Shown here: positions 22,793-31,462 of the stretch, one piece after another | How the letters are laid out: every line of letters starts with the position of its first letter | Position numbering within the stretch: the first letter of the stretch is position 1 | Assembly: GCA_021202015.1 (NCBI GenBank) | Contig: JAJQDV010000005.1 | Span: 1-44,328 of the forward strand | Length of the DNA: 44,328 nt | Reading direction: 5' to 3' | Origin: Clostridiales bacterium | GTDB lineage: Bacteria; Bacillota; Clostridia; Lachnospirales; Lachnospiraceae | Position numbers and translations under genes: made by a program | Notes under the pieces: model-generated | The model's input: the letters and a program-made list of their open reading frames with translations, nothing else | The model's database searches: none | What the model was told of the DNA's origin: nothing

Positions 22793-24514
22793 CTATTTCA
22801 GCAGATCTTCCCTGTTGAAATATCTGGTGTGAAGCAGATGATGTGACATCTCGCCGCACGGCTCGCCGAGGAACTCCTCGTAGATCTGGGAGATCGCCGG
22901 GTTCTTGTGGGAGAGACGGATCGGAAGCTTCCGCTCTTCTTCGTAAACGGCTGCTTTTCTCTTTTCCATCTTGTTCCAGGTGCGCAGGGCGCTTCCGCCG
23001 CCGCCGATGCAGCCGCCGGGGCAGGCCATGACTTCCACAAAGTGGTAATCCCTTTCGCCCGCGCGGATCTCATCGATCAGTTTTCTGGCGTTCTTCATGC
23101 CGTGTGCGACGGCGATCTTCACCTTAAGACCGTTTAAGTCTACCTCGGCTTCCTTGATCGCCTCAAAACCGCGGACCGGCGTGTACTCGATGTCGTCCAT
23201 CTCCTTGCCCATCACAACGGCGTAGACGGTACGAAGAGCCGCCTCCATAACGCCGCCGGTCGCGCCGAAGATCAGGCCGGCGCCGCTGCCCAGGCCGAAG
23301 GGCTGGTCAAACGGGGTATCCGGAAGCTTCGAGAAATCGATGCCGCCCGCGCGGATCATATTCGCCAGCTCCTGGACGGTGATGGAGATATCGACGTCCT
23401 GATATCCGCTGGAGTTGAACTCCGGCCTCTGGCACTCGAACTTCTTCGCGGTGCAGGGCATCACGGACATACTGCAGATATCGGCGGGGTCGATCCCCTG
23501 TTTCTTCGCGAAGTACGTCTTGATGATCGGACCGAACATCTGCTGCGGGGATTTTGCCGTGGACAGATGATCCGTATAATCCGGCAGATAGGTCTCGCAG
23601 TATTTCACCCAGGCCGGACAGCAGGAGGTAAACATCGGAAGCGTGCCGCCGTTCTTCACACGGTTCAGCAGCTCGGTTCCCTCCTCCATGATCGTCAGGT
23701 CGGCGGAGAAGTCAGAGTCAAATACCCAGTCGAAGCCCAGACGTTTCAGCGCGGTCACGAGACGTCCCGTGCTGACGGTACCGGGGTCTTCGCCGATGGC
23801 CTCCGCGAGGTTGATGCGGACGGACGGGGCGACCTGGATCGCGAGGATCTTGCCTTTCAGCTTCTGCTCGCGCACCTTGTCGGTGTCGTCATGGATCGTG
23901 ATGGCGCCGGTCGGACATACCTGATAACACTGGCCGCAGTTCACGCAGCAGGTATCCGCCAGCTTCTGGCCGTAGGCCGGAGCGACGAGCGTATGGAATC
24001 CCCGGTTCTCCTTTGACAGTGTGTTGATGGCCTGGATCTCGTTGCAGGTTTCCAGACAGCGGCAGCAGACGATACATTTCTGCGGGTCGCGGATGATGGA
24101 GGGGGAGGAGGTGTCCTTTTTCTGGCTGCGAAGCGTGATGTCGTAGCGGATCTCCTCATGCATGTTCAGATCCTGCGCGACCTGCTGAAGCTCGCATTTG
24201 CCGCTCTTCGCGCAGACCAGGCAGTTCTGCGGGTGTCTGGCAAAGATCAGCTCAAGCAGATGCTTCCGGGCGTTTAAAACCTTCGGAGACGCGGTCTGTA
24301 CGACCATCCCCTCGGATACCGGAGTGCTGCAGGAAGCCGTGAGATTCTTCATGCCCTCGACCTCTACCACGCAGATACGACAGACTGCCTTGACATTCTG
24401 ATCCTCATGGTAGCACAGGGTGGGAATATGGATATCCGCCTGTTTTGCCGCATCCAGGATCGTGGTGCCTTCCGGCACTTCTACATTCTGACCGTCTATT
24501 CTCAAATGGATCAT
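22793..24514 (-). CDS. hydA: [FeFe]-hydrogenase catalytic subunit, bifurcating-type HydA
   Basis: 573 residues from ATG 24514; the frame extends 8 codons upstream, but those codons contain the ribosome binding site AGGAGGAG. It evolves or oxidises H2 at an H-cluster. Domains: [2Fe-2S] (Cys34, 45, 48, 62), His/Cys [4Fe-4S] (HPQNCLVCAKSGKC), 2[4Fe-4S] (CIVCCRCLETC, CCVNCGQCYQVC), then the H domain. H-cluster motifs are complete: TSCCPAW (Cys298, Cys299), MPCTAKKFE and EVMACPGGCIGGGG. It lies immediately after the NuoF-like gene and ends at a terminator. With NuoE- and NuoF-like partners it fits the T. maritima HydABC pattern of coupling NADH, ferredoxin and H2; bifurcation is inferred from subunit content. 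Confidence 0.95.
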   Translation of the reverse strand: MIHLRIDGQNVEVPEGTTILDAAKQADIHIPTLCYHEDQNVKAVCRICVVEVEGMKNLTASCSTPVSEGMVVQTASPKVLNARKHLLELIFARHPQNCLVCAKSGKCELQQVAQDLNMHEEIRYDITLRSQKKDTSSPSIIRDPQKCIVCCRCLETCNEIQAINTLSKENRGFHTLVAPAYGQKLADTCCVNCGQCYQVCPTGAITIHDDTDKVREQKLKGKILAIQVAPSVRINLAEAIGEDPGTVSTGRLVTALKRLGFDWVFDSDFSADLTIMEEGTELLNRVKNGGTLPMFTSCCPAWVKYCETYLPDYTDHLSTAKSPQQMFGPIIKTYFAKKQGIDPADICSMSVMPCTAKKFECQRPEFNSSGYQDVDISITVQELANMIRAGGIDFSKLPDTPFDQPFGLGSGAGLIFGATGGVMEAALRTVYAVVMGKEMDDIEYTPVRGFEAIKEAEVDLNGLKVKIAVAHGMKNARKLIDEIRAGERDYHFVEVMACPGGCIGGGGSALRTWNKMEKRKAAVYEEERKLPIRLSHKNPAISQIYEEFLGEPCGEMSHHLLHTRYFNREDLLK

Positions 24515-24516
24515 GT

Positions 24517-25797
24517 TTATTCTCCTCCTTTCGCGCATACAGGGCAGAAATCCTTATCGATGTGTTTTAAATATTCGCCGCGGAAATTCTGGATGCTGGT
24601 CGTCACCGGAACCGTGGTAGAAGCGCCCAGTCCGCAGAGAGCGGTGAGCCTCATGGTTTCCGTCAGCTCCTCGATGCCCTTCAGATCCAGGACGGAACCT
24701 CTGCCTTCCGCGATGCGTTTTACCAGATTGTACAGCTGCTGTCCGCCTTCACGGCAGGGTGTGCACTTTCCGCAGGACTCATGACGGAAGAAATCGAGGT
24801 TGTTCAGGACGATATCGACGATGCAGTTGCGGTCGTCGATGACAAGGATCGTGCCGCAGCCGAGCCGTCCGCCCGAGGAGGATACCGTGTCGATATCCAG
24901 GTTCATATCGATCTGGTCCGGATTGATGATGGCTCCGGAGGTGCCGCCGGTCTGTACCGCGAGGAGTTTGTGCCCCTCGGAAACGCCGCCGCACACTTCA
25001 TTGATCAGTTCTTTTAAGTTGATGCCCATGGGGAATTCAAAGACGCCCCTGCGCTCGACATTGCCGCAGACACAGAAGAGCTTCGTTCCCGGGCTGCCCG
25101 GCGTGCCGATGCTGCGATACCACGCCGCGCCCTTCTCGATGATCGGAACGAGGTTCGCCAGCGTCTCTACATTGTTCAGCATGGTCGGTTTCCCGAAAAG
25201 ACCGCTGATGCTGGGGAAAGGCGGACGGAACCGCGGCTCGCCGCGTTTTCCTTCGATGGACTCAAACAGAGCCGTCTCCTCGCCGCAGACATACGCGCCC
25301 GCGCCGGAGCGGATGCGGATCTCGAAATCATAGCCCGTGCCCATGATGTTCTTGCCGAGATAGCCGAGCGACTCCGCGTCTTCCAGAGCTGCCCGCATGA
25401 TCGAGAAGAGATAGGTGTACTCTGCCCTCATATAAATATATCCGATATGAGCGCCGATCGCTTTTCCGGCGATGGCCATGCCCTCGAAGATCGAGCAGGG
25501 GTCGGAGGAGAGCAGTGTCCGGTCCTTGTTCGTGCCGGGCTCTCCCTCGTCTGCGTTACAGACAATATAGCGGATATCGCCCGGTGCGTTCGCGGTGAAC
25601 TCCATCTTGCGGTAGGTGGGGAAGCCTGCGCCGCCGCGGCCTCTTAAGCCCGCTTCTTTTACTTCGTTGATGATCTCCTGCGAGGACATGGACAGTGCTT
25701 TTTTCAGAGCGGAGAATCCGCCATTGGCTGCATAGTCCTTCGCGCTTTTCGGATCGATCTTATCCTTGTTTCTTAAAAGAATATGTAATTCCTGCAC
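24517..25797 (-). CDS. hydB: NuoF-like NAD(P)H/FMN subunit of the hydrogenase, HydB-like (short form)
   Basis: 426 residues. This is the diaphorase subunit that binds FMN and NAD(H) and a [4Fe-4S] cluster. Motifs: GLRGRGGAGFPTYRKMEF, YIVCNADEGEPGTNKDR, GAGAYVCGEETALFESIEG, and the cluster ligands ESCGKCTPCREGGQQ with a later ALCGLG. It lacks the N-terminal thioredoxin-like [2Fe-2S] domain and C-terminal 2[4Fe-4S] domain present in the 596-residue paralog at 27782-29572, a clear size difference between the two operons. It starts with GTG directly after the NuoE stop (TAAGTG) and ends 2 bases before the hydA start codon, so translation of all three genes is tightly coupled. Confidence 0.93.
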   Translation of the reverse strand: MQELHILLRNKDKIDPKSAKDYAANGGFSALKKALSMSSQEIINEVKEAGLRGRGGAGFPTYRKMEFTANAPGDIRYIVCNADEGEPGTNKDRTLLSSDPCSIFEGMAIAGKAIGAHIGYIYMRAEYTYLFSIMRAALEDAESLGYLGKNIMGTGYDFEIRIRSGAGAYVCGEETALFESIEGKRGEPRFRPPFPSISGLFGKPTMLNNVETLANLVPIIEKGAAWYRSIGTPGSPGTKLFCVCGNVERRGVFEFPMGINLKELINEVCGGVSEGHKLLAVQTGGTSGAIINPDQIDMNLDIDTVSSSGGRLGCGTILVIDDRNCIVDIVLNNLDFFRHESCGKCTPCREGGQQLYNLVKRIAEGRGSVLDLKGIEELTETMRLTALCGLGASTTVPVTTSIQNFRGEYLKHIDKDFCPVCAKGGE

Positions 25798-26301
25798 TTA
25801 GTTCACATCCTCTCTGATATATTGTTTGATGATGTCCTTTACGGACTCCGGTGTCAGATTTCCATAAACAGTCTCGTTGATCATGATCGCGGGTGAGAGA
25901 TCGCACTGTCCCAGGCAGGAGCAGTACTCCAGGGTGAAACGTCCGTCCTCCGTCGTCTCGCCCATCCTGATCCCGAGAAAATCCTCGATCGCGTCCACAA
26001 TCTCCTGTGCGCCGCGGACATGGCAGGGCGCGCTCTTGCACATGCGGATGATGTACTTGCCCTGCGGCTTCACGGACAGCATCGCGTAGAATGTGACGAA
26101 GCTGTATACCTTCGGCAGAGGTACGTTCATCTCGCGGGAGATCACTCCGGTCACTTCACGGGAAATCACCGAGGTGACCTTCTGAACCCTGAGCAGAACA
26201 TCCATCAGCATCTCCGGCTGATTCCGGTACTCCGCCGCGATGGCAGCCACCTGGACCAGCTTTGAAGTGGGTGTCTTCAATACATAATTCTCTGTTCCCA
26301 T
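25798..26301 (-). CDS. hydC: NuoE-like [2Fe-2S] subunit, HydC-like
   Basis: 167 residues from ATG 26301, preceded by AAAGGAG; the frame runs 16 codons further upstream but that region contains the ribosome binding site. A thioredoxin-like ferredoxin with ligands in C-x4-C (MCKSAPCHV) and C-x3-C (CSCLGQC). It passes electrons between the flavin of the NuoF-like subunit and the hydrogenase. The residues ahead of the fold (around 20-60) form the usual NuoE helical bundle. First gene of the minus-strand hydrogenase operon. Confidence 0.92.
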   Translation of the reverse strand: MGTENYVLKTPTSKLVQVAAIAAEYRNQPEMLMDVLLRVQKVTSVISREVTGVISREMNVPLPKVYSFVTFYAMLSVKPQGKYIIRMCKSAPCHVRGAQEIVDAIEDFLGIRMGETTEDGRFTLEYCSCLGQCDLSPAIMINETVYGNLTPESVKDIIKQYIREDVN

Positions 26302-26398
26302 TTGTTCTCCTTTCTTTTTTTGTGTACGTCCGGAAGAAGTCGCGGGCATACAGTTTCTAAGTGTGATATTGTTCCGACACTTTGCAGGAACTTCTTTA

Positions 26399-26428
26399 AG
26401 TATAAGGGATTTGAAATGCGAATGTCAA
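26399..26428 (-). promoter_or_regulatory. Promoter of the minus-strand hydrogenase operon
   Basis: On the minus strand: TTGACA (26428-26423), an 18-bp spacer and TATACT (26404-26399). The leader to hydC is about 90 nt. Confidence 0.72.
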
Positions 26429-26442
26429 TGAAAATTTTGTGA

Positions 26443-26510
26443 TTTTGCACAAACAGAATGAACGAAAATTGTGCGAAAGTTAGTTACCTTTCCGAACGGA
26501 TTGCACAAAA
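26443..26510. repeat. Repeated TTGTGC/GCACAA operator-like words
   Basis: TTTTGCACAA (26443-26452), TTGTGCGAAA (26469-26478) and TTGCACAAAA (26501-26510) lie just upstream of the minus-strand -35 box. The first two form an inverted repeat. They resemble half-sites of redox repressors such as Rex (TTGTGA/TCACAA) but with C or G at the last position, so the factor is uncertain. Confidence 0.45.
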
Positions 26511-26681
26511 ATCGATACAATTACCTGTTAGATAAAAAATTAACGAGAAAAAATTGTACAAAACCAACAAGTAACCCGAAGTTTGGGAAAACTAACGCCG
26601 ATGTGCGGGAAGAAATGTACTGAGCGAAAGGGAACCGTGGGAAGTTTTTGGATAATCTGTTTATAAAAATCTGATAAAAGC

Positions 26682-26722
26682 TTAACAATTTTGTTGATAA
26701 GTTTGTGATTACATGATAACAT
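26682..26722 (+). promoter_or_regulatory. Candidate promoter and palindrome for the hnd operon
   Basis: TTGATA (26694-26699), a 17-bp spacer and TAACAT (26717-26722) form a weak promoter. The palindrome TTAACAA-N5-TTGATAA (26682-26700) overlaps the -35 box, a good position for a repressor. Confidence 0.4.
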
Positions 26723-26773
26723 ATATCTTGTATCATTTACAGATACAGATCAAATATATGAGGAGGTAAAACT

Positions 26774-27265
26774 TTGGAAAAGGCAGCATGTGTTCCGTTT
26801 CGCGGAACCAAAGAGCAGGAAGCACAGCTTCTGTCTGCGATTGAAGAGCTTCGGGATACGAAGGGGTGTCTGATGCCGATCATGCAGAAAGCGCAGGATA
26901 TCTATGGCTATCTGCCGTATGAGGTCCAGAAGATCATTTCCGACGAGATGGAGGTACCGTTGGAAAAGATCTACGGAGTCGCGACATTCTACTCCATGTT
27001 CAATCTCTATCCGAAGGGTCAGTACAAGATTTCCGTCTGTCTGGGAACTGCCTGTTATGTAAAGGGTTCCGGCAGTATCTACAGCAAGCTGATCGAGACG
27101 CTCGGGATTGAGGGCGGACAGTGCACGCCGGACGGCAGATTTTCGCTGGACGCCTGCCGGTGCATCGGGGCCTGCGGGCTGGCGCCGGTCATGATGATCA
27201 ACGACGACGTCTACGGGCGTCTGACACCGGAGGAGATCGACGGCATCCTGGCGAAGTACGAGTGA
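26774..27265 (+). CDS. hndA: NuoE-like [2Fe-2S] subunit, HndA-like
   Basis: 163 residues, starting at TTG 26774 with AGGAGGT 6 bases upstream; no ATG fits. Same fold and role as the HydC-like protein of the opposite operon: a thioredoxin-like ferredoxin with C-x4-C (SVCLGTACYVKG) and C-x3-C (CRCIGACGLAP) ligands. The order HndA-HndB-HndC-HndD matches the NADP-reducing hydrogenase of Desulfovibrio fructosivorans. First gene of the plus-strand hydrogenase operon, with a 123-bp spacer to the next gene. Confidence 0.92.
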   Translation: MEKAACVPFRGTKEQEAQLLSAIEELRDTKGCLMPIMQKAQDIYGYLPYEVQKIISDEMEVPLEKIYGVATFYSMFNLYPKGQYKISVCLGTACYVKGSGSIYSKLIETLGIEGGQCTPDGRFSLDACRCIGACGLAPVMMINDDVYGRLTPEEIDGILAKYE

Positions 27266-27388
27266 CGCCGGGGGAGATTGATTTTTATGGGTATTGAGCG
27301 CTGCGACAGCAGTGCGGGTATGTTTTCCGAACGAATATCGGGAAGAAAATGAACAGGATATGTAAATTCAGGTTTTATGGAGGTTTAT

Positions 27389-27760
27389 ATGAAATCACTG
27401 GAAGAATTAAAAGCCATCCGGGAAAAAATGCAGGGGCAGATCGGCCTGCGCCCCAGGGATGCGAAGGACACCCGCGTGGTGGTCGGCATGGCGACCTGCG
27501 GGATCGCGAGCGGCGCCCGTCCGGTGCTGGATCGTCTGGTCTCGGAAGTGCAGAAGCGCAGACTGGACAATATTTATGTCACGCAGACCGGCTGCATCGG
27601 CCTTTGTCAGTATGAGCCGATCGTAGAGGTTTTTGAACCCGGAAAGGAAAAGATCACCTACGTTAAGATGAACGAGGAGAAAGCGGCTGAGATTCTGGAA
27701 GAGCATCTGATCGGCGGCAGGATCGTGGAAAAGTATCTGTTATACGCGGATAAGAAATAA
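27389..27760 (+). CDS. hndB: HndB-like thioredoxin-fold ferredoxin subunit
   Basis: 123 residues from ATG 27389 with GGAGG upstream; an ATG at 27377 contains the ribosome binding site. It has the [2Fe-2S] thioredoxin-like ferredoxin layout (VVVGMATCGIASGARPVL ... TQTGCIGLCQYEPIVEV) and matches HndB by position and length. Only three cysteines are present: the second cysteine of the usual C-x4-C pair is missing (CGIASG). It may therefore not hold a standard [2Fe-2S] cluster. It lies 21 bp before the NuoF-like gene. Confidence 0.85.
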   Translation: MKSLEELKAIREKMQGQIGLRPRDAKDTRVVVGMATCGIASGARPVLDRLVSEVQKRRLDNIYVTQTGCIGLCQYEPIVEVFEPGKEKITYVKMNEEKAAEILEEHLIGGRIVEKYLLYADKK

Positions 27761-27781
27761 TAGATTAGGAGGAATATACAT

Positions 27782-29572
27782 ATGTACAGATCACATGTGT
27801 TAGTCTGCGGCGGCACGAACTGCACTTCCTCGGGGAGCGGTCAGGTCATCCAGGCAATGATCGAGGAAATATGGACAAACCATCTGGAACAGGAGATCGC
27901 TGTCGTCCAGACGGGATGCCACGGCCTCTGCGACGAGGGACCGGTCGTGGTTGTTTATCCGGACGCCGTTTTTTATACGCACGTACAGGTGGAGGATGTA
28001 AAGGAGATCGTCCATGAGCATCTGTTAAAGGGCAGGATCGTAGAGCGTCTGGTTTATCGTGAGACAAAGATCGACAGCGGTGTCGCTTCACTGAGCGATA
28101 CCGTATTTTATAAGAAGCAGCGCAGGATCGCGCTGCGCAACTGCGGCGTCATCAATCCGGAGAGTATTGACGAGTATATCGGCACCGGCGGGTATGAGGC
28201 GCTGGGGAAGGTGCTGACGAAGATGACCCCGGATGAGGTCATACAGGAGATCCTGGACAGCGGACTCCGCGGACGCGGCGGCGCGGGATTCCCGACCGGC
28301 ATGAAATGGAAGTTCGCCTCCGGCAACCGGGGAAAGGTACAGAAGTATGTCTGCTGCAATGCCGATGAGGGCGACCCGGGCGCGTTCATGGACCGTTCGG
28401 TTCTTGAGGGCGATCCGCATGTTGTGCTTGAGGCCATGGCGATCGCCGGTTATGCGATCGGGTCGGATCAGGGTTATATCTATGTGCGCGCCGAGTATCC
28501 CATAGCGGTGGAGAGGCTGAATATCGCGATCGGACAGGCCAGGGAGTACGGTCTTCTGGGCAGGGATATTTTCGGCAGCGGTTTTAACTTTGACATTGAG
28601 CTTCGCCTCGGCGCCGGCGCTTTTGTCTGCGGGGAGGAGACGGCTCTCATGACATCCATTGAGGGTAATCGCGGCGAACCGCGGCCGCGGCCTCCGTTCC
28701 CGGCGGTGAAGGGTCTGTTCGGATGTCCGACGATTTTAAATAATGTAGAGACCTGGGCGAACATCCCGCAGATCATCAATTACGGTGCGGACTGGTTCTC
28801 CTCCATGGGGACTGAGAAGTCCAAGGGGACGAAGGTCTTCGCCCTCGGCGGCAAGATCAACAACACCGGCCTTGTAGAGATCCCGATGGGAACGACGCTG
28901 CGCACCGTGATCGAGGAGATTGGCGGCGGCATCCCGAACGGCAAGAAGTTCAAGGCGGCGCAGACCGGCGGCCCGTCCGGCGGCTGTATCCCGGCGGAGC
29001 ATTTTGATATTGAGATTGACTATGATAATCTGATCAGCATCGGTTCCATGATGGGATCCGGCGGCCTGATCGTTATGGACGAAGATACCTGTATGGTTGA
29101 CATCGCGAAGTTTTTCCTTCAGTTTACGGTGGATGAGTCCTGCGGAAAGTGCGTTCCGTGCCGCGTCGGCACAAAACGCCTTCTGGAGATGCTTGAAAAG
29201 ATCACGGACGGCAGGGGAACCGTTGAGGATATCGATAAGATGGAGGAGCTTTGCTACTACATAAAAGATAACGCGCAGTGCGGGCTGGGGCAGACAGCGC
29301 CGAATCCCGTGCTTTCCACCCTGCGCTATTTCCGCGACGAGTATATGGAACATGTGGTCAATAAGCGATGTCCGGCCGGTGTGTGCAGGAAGCTTCTCGT
29401 ATATAAGATCGATCCGATCAAGTGCAAGGGCTGTACGCTCTGCCAGAGAAACTGCCCGGCGGGCGCCATCACGGGTGAGATGAAACAGCCGCATGACATC
29501 GATAAGGATGTCTGCATCAAGTGCGGAACCTGTATTGAGAACTGCCGGTTCGGCGCGATCTATAAAGAGTGA
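27782..29572 (+). CDS. hndC: NuoF-like flavoprotein with extra ferredoxin domains, HndC-like
   Basis: 596 residues. Domain order: N-terminal thioredoxin-like [2Fe-2S] domain (VCGGTNCTSSG, TGCHGLCDEGP), NuoF core with FMN/NAD(P) motifs (GLRGRGGAGFPTGMKWKFA, CNADEGDPGAFMDRSVLEG, GAGAFVCGEETALMTSIEG), the [4Fe-4S] site ESCGKCVPCRVGTKR, and a C-terminal 2[4Fe-4S] ferredoxin domain (CKGCTLCQRNCP, CIKCGTCIENC). It accepts or donates electrons at NAD(P)H and ferredoxin within the HndABCD complex. GGAGG precedes ATG 27782. The last residues closely match the truncated gene at the left window edge. Confidence 0.95.
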   Translation: MYRSHVLVCGGTNCTSSGSGQVIQAMIEEIWTNHLEQEIAVVQTGCHGLCDEGPVVVVYPDAVFYTHVQVEDVKEIVHEHLLKGRIVERLVYRETKIDSGVASLSDTVFYKKQRRIALRNCGVINPESIDEYIGTGGYEALGKVLTKMTPDEVIQEILDSGLRGRGGAGFPTGMKWKFASGNRGKVQKYVCCNADEGDPGAFMDRSVLEGDPHVVLEAMAIAGYAIGSDQGYIYVRAEYPIAVERLNIAIGQAREYGLLGRDIFGSGFNFDIELRLGAGAFVCGEETALMTSIEGNRGEPRPRPPFPAVKGLFGCPTILNNVETWANIPQIINYGADWFSSMGTEKSKGTKVFALGGKINNTGLVEIPMGTTLRTVIEEIGGGIPNGKKFKAAQTGGPSGGCIPAEHFDIEIDYDNLISIGSMMGSGGLIVMDEDTCMVDIAKFFLQFTVDESCGKCVPCRVGTKRLLEMLEKITDGRGTVEDIDKMEELCYYIKDNAQCGLGQTAPNPVLSTLRYFRDEYMEHVVNKRCPAGVCRKLLVYKIDPIKCKGCTLCQRNCPAGAITGEMKQPHDIDKDVCIKCGTCIENCRFGAIYKE

Positions 29573-29586
29573 CGGAGGTGTCAGGC

Positions 29587-31338
29587 ATGGAATATGTAAA
29601 ATTAAAAATTAACGGCGTAGAGATCTCCGCTCCGGCAGGCTCTACGATTTTAGAGGCGGCGCGCCTTGCGAACATTGAGATACCGACCCTGTGTTTCCTG
29701 AAGGATATCAATGAGATCGGCGCCTGCAGAATGTGTGTTGTGGAGGTGAAGGGGGCGAGGAGCCTGGTCACCGCCTGTGTATATCCGGTCAATGACGGGA
29801 TGGAGGTGCAGACGAATACGCCCCGGGTCGTCGCTTCCAGGAAAAAGACGCTTCAGCTGATCCTTTCCGATCACGATCGAAAATGTCTTTCCTGTGAGCG
29901 CAGCGGAAAGTGCGAGCTTCAGAAGCTCTGCCATGATTATAAGCTGGACGATGAAGACTATTACGCCGGCGAGCGTAATGAGTTCAAACTGGATTACTCT
30001 GCCGCCCATATGGTGCGCGATAATAATAAGTGTATCCTCTGCAGGCGCTGCAGCGCGGTCTGCGCAAAGACGCAGGGGATCGGCGTCATCGGTGCGAACG
30101 AGAGAGGATTTAAGACTTATATCGGATCTGTTTTTGACATGGGCCTTGCGGAGACCAGCTGTGTTTCCTGCGGGCAGTGTATCACGGCCTGTCCGGTCGG
30201 CGCGATCTATGAGAAAGACTGCACGGCGGATGTGTTCGCCGCCATCGCGGATCCGGACAAGTATGTGATCGTGCAGACCGCTCCGGCGGTGCGCGCGGGT
30301 CTTGCCGAAGAATTCGGTTATCCGATCGGAACCGACGCGGAGGGCAAGCTTGCGGCGGCTCTTCGCAGGCTCGGATTTGATAAGGTATTTGACACGAACT
30401 TCTCCGCTGACCTGACGATCATGGAGGAGGCCACGGAGTTCCTTGACAGGGTTCAGAACGGCGGGAAGCTGCCGCTGATCACCTCCTGTTCCCCGGGCTG
30501 GATCAAGTACTGCGAGCACTACTTCCCGGACATGACGGAGAATCTCTCCAGCTGCAAATCCCCGCAGCAGATGTTCGGCGCCATCGCGAAGTCCTACTAC
30601 GCGGAGAAGACGGGCATTGATAAGGAGAAGATGGTCGTTGTCAGCGTGATGCCCTGTACCGCGAAGAAATTCGAGATCGGCAGGGATGATCAGGCGGCGA
30701 ACGGCGTGCCGGATGTGGATATCGCCATTACGACCCGGGAGCTTGCCCGGATGATCGAACGCGCGGGTCTGATCTATGATTCCCTCCCGGATGAGAAGTT
30801 TGATGAACCGCTCGGGCTCGGTACCGGCGCGGCCGTGATTTTCGGCGCGACCGGCGGCGTGATGGAGGCGGCGCTTCGCACCGCGGTGGAGAAGCTGACC
30901 GGCGAGGAGCTTAAGAGGGTTGATTTTAAGGACGTCAGGGGTACGGCCGGCGTGAAGGAAGCCACTTATAAAGTGGCCGGCATGGACGTGCGGATCGCGG
31001 TCGCGTCCGGCCTGTCAAACGCGAGAGACCTTTTAAAGAAGGTACAGTCCGGCGAGGCGGATTACCAGTTCATCGAGATCATGGGATGTCCGGGCGGCTG
31101 TGTCAACGGCGGCGGGCAGCCCCGCCAGCCGGGATATATCCGCAATACCGTGGATATCGCGGCAAAACGGGCGGAGGTTCTTTACAAGATCGATAAGAAG
31201 AATCCGATACGGAAGTCGCATGAGAATCCTGCGATCATTGAGCTGTATGATTCATACCTCGGCGAGCCGGGCAGCCACAGGGCGCATGAACTGCTTCACA
31301 CGACGTATGTAAAGCGCGTGGTAAACAGGGATCTTTAA
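29587..31338 (+). CDS. hndD: [FeFe]-hydrogenase catalytic subunit, HndD-like
   Basis: 583 residues from ATG 29587, with GGAGG upstream; the frame opens 6 codons earlier. Domains match the opposite-operon HydA: [2Fe-2S] (Cys36, 47, 50, 64), His/Cys [4Fe-4S], 2[4Fe-4S] (CILCRRCSAVC, SCVSCGQCITAC), then the H domain. H-cluster motifs are TSCSPGW (Cys301, Ser302), MPCTAKKFE and EIMGCPGGCVNGGG. The second position of the first motif is Ser, where the HydA at 22793 has Cys; serine variants occur in this hydrogenase type. It ends at a strong terminator, closing hndABCD. Confidence 0.95.
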   Translation: MEYVKLKINGVEISAPAGSTILEAARLANIEIPTLCFLKDINEIGACRMCVVEVKGARSLVTACVYPVNDGMEVQTNTPRVVASRKKTLQLILSDHDRKCLSCERSGKCELQKLCHDYKLDDEDYYAGERNEFKLDYSAAHMVRDNNKCILCRRCSAVCAKTQGIGVIGANERGFKTYIGSVFDMGLAETSCVSCGQCITACPVGAIYEKDCTADVFAAIADPDKYVIVQTAPAVRAGLAEEFGYPIGTDAEGKLAAALRRLGFDKVFDTNFSADLTIMEEATEFLDRVQNGGKLPLITSCSPGWIKYCEHYFPDMTENLSSCKSPQQMFGAIAKSYYAEKTGIDKEKMVVVSVMPCTAKKFEIGRDDQAANGVPDVDIAITTRELARMIERAGLIYDSLPDEKFDEPLGLGTGAAVIFGATGGVMEAALRTAVEKLTGEELKRVDFKDVRGTAGVKEATYKVAGMDVRIAVASGLSNARDLLKKVQSGEADYQFIEIMGCPGGCVNGGGQPRQPGYIRNTVDIAAKRAEVLYKIDKKNPIRKSHENPAIIELYDSYLGEPGSHRAHELLHTTYVKRVVNRDL

Positions 31339-31349
31339 GTGCTGCGTAC

Positions 31350-31388
31350 AAAACCCCATGCAGGGAAATCCCCAGCATGGGGTTTTTT
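31350..31388 (+). terminator. Terminator of hndABCD
   Basis: AAAACCCCATGC pairs perfectly with GCATGGGGTTTT and continues into T residues. It starts 12 bp after hndD. Confidence 0.92.
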
Positions 31389-31401
31389 AACGGCCACAGT
31401 A

Positions 31402-31430
31402 TTGAAAATATCCCGGAAAAGCGATATACT
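31402..31430 (+). promoter_or_regulatory. Promoter of the sensory hydrogenase operon
   Basis: TTGAAA (31402-31407), a 17-bp spacer and TATACT (31425-31430). The sensory gene is therefore transcribed separately from hndABCD. The start near 31437 favours ATG 31463 over ATG 31442. Confidence 0.78.
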
Positions 31431-31462
31431 CAAGGATAAGAATGACTGGAGGGTTTTACCAT

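Larger units (their letters stand above)
26302..26773. other. AT-rich control region between head-to-head hydrogenase operons
   Basis: A 472-bp intergenic stretch, clearly more AT-rich than its surroundings. It holds a promoter for each direction, a set of TTGTGC/GCACAA words (26443-26510), the palindrome TTAACAA-N5-TTGATAA (26682-26700) and an ATGAT...ATCAT inverted repeat near 26713-26736. Short open frames present here have no ribosome binding sites and look non-coding. Confidence 0.7.
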
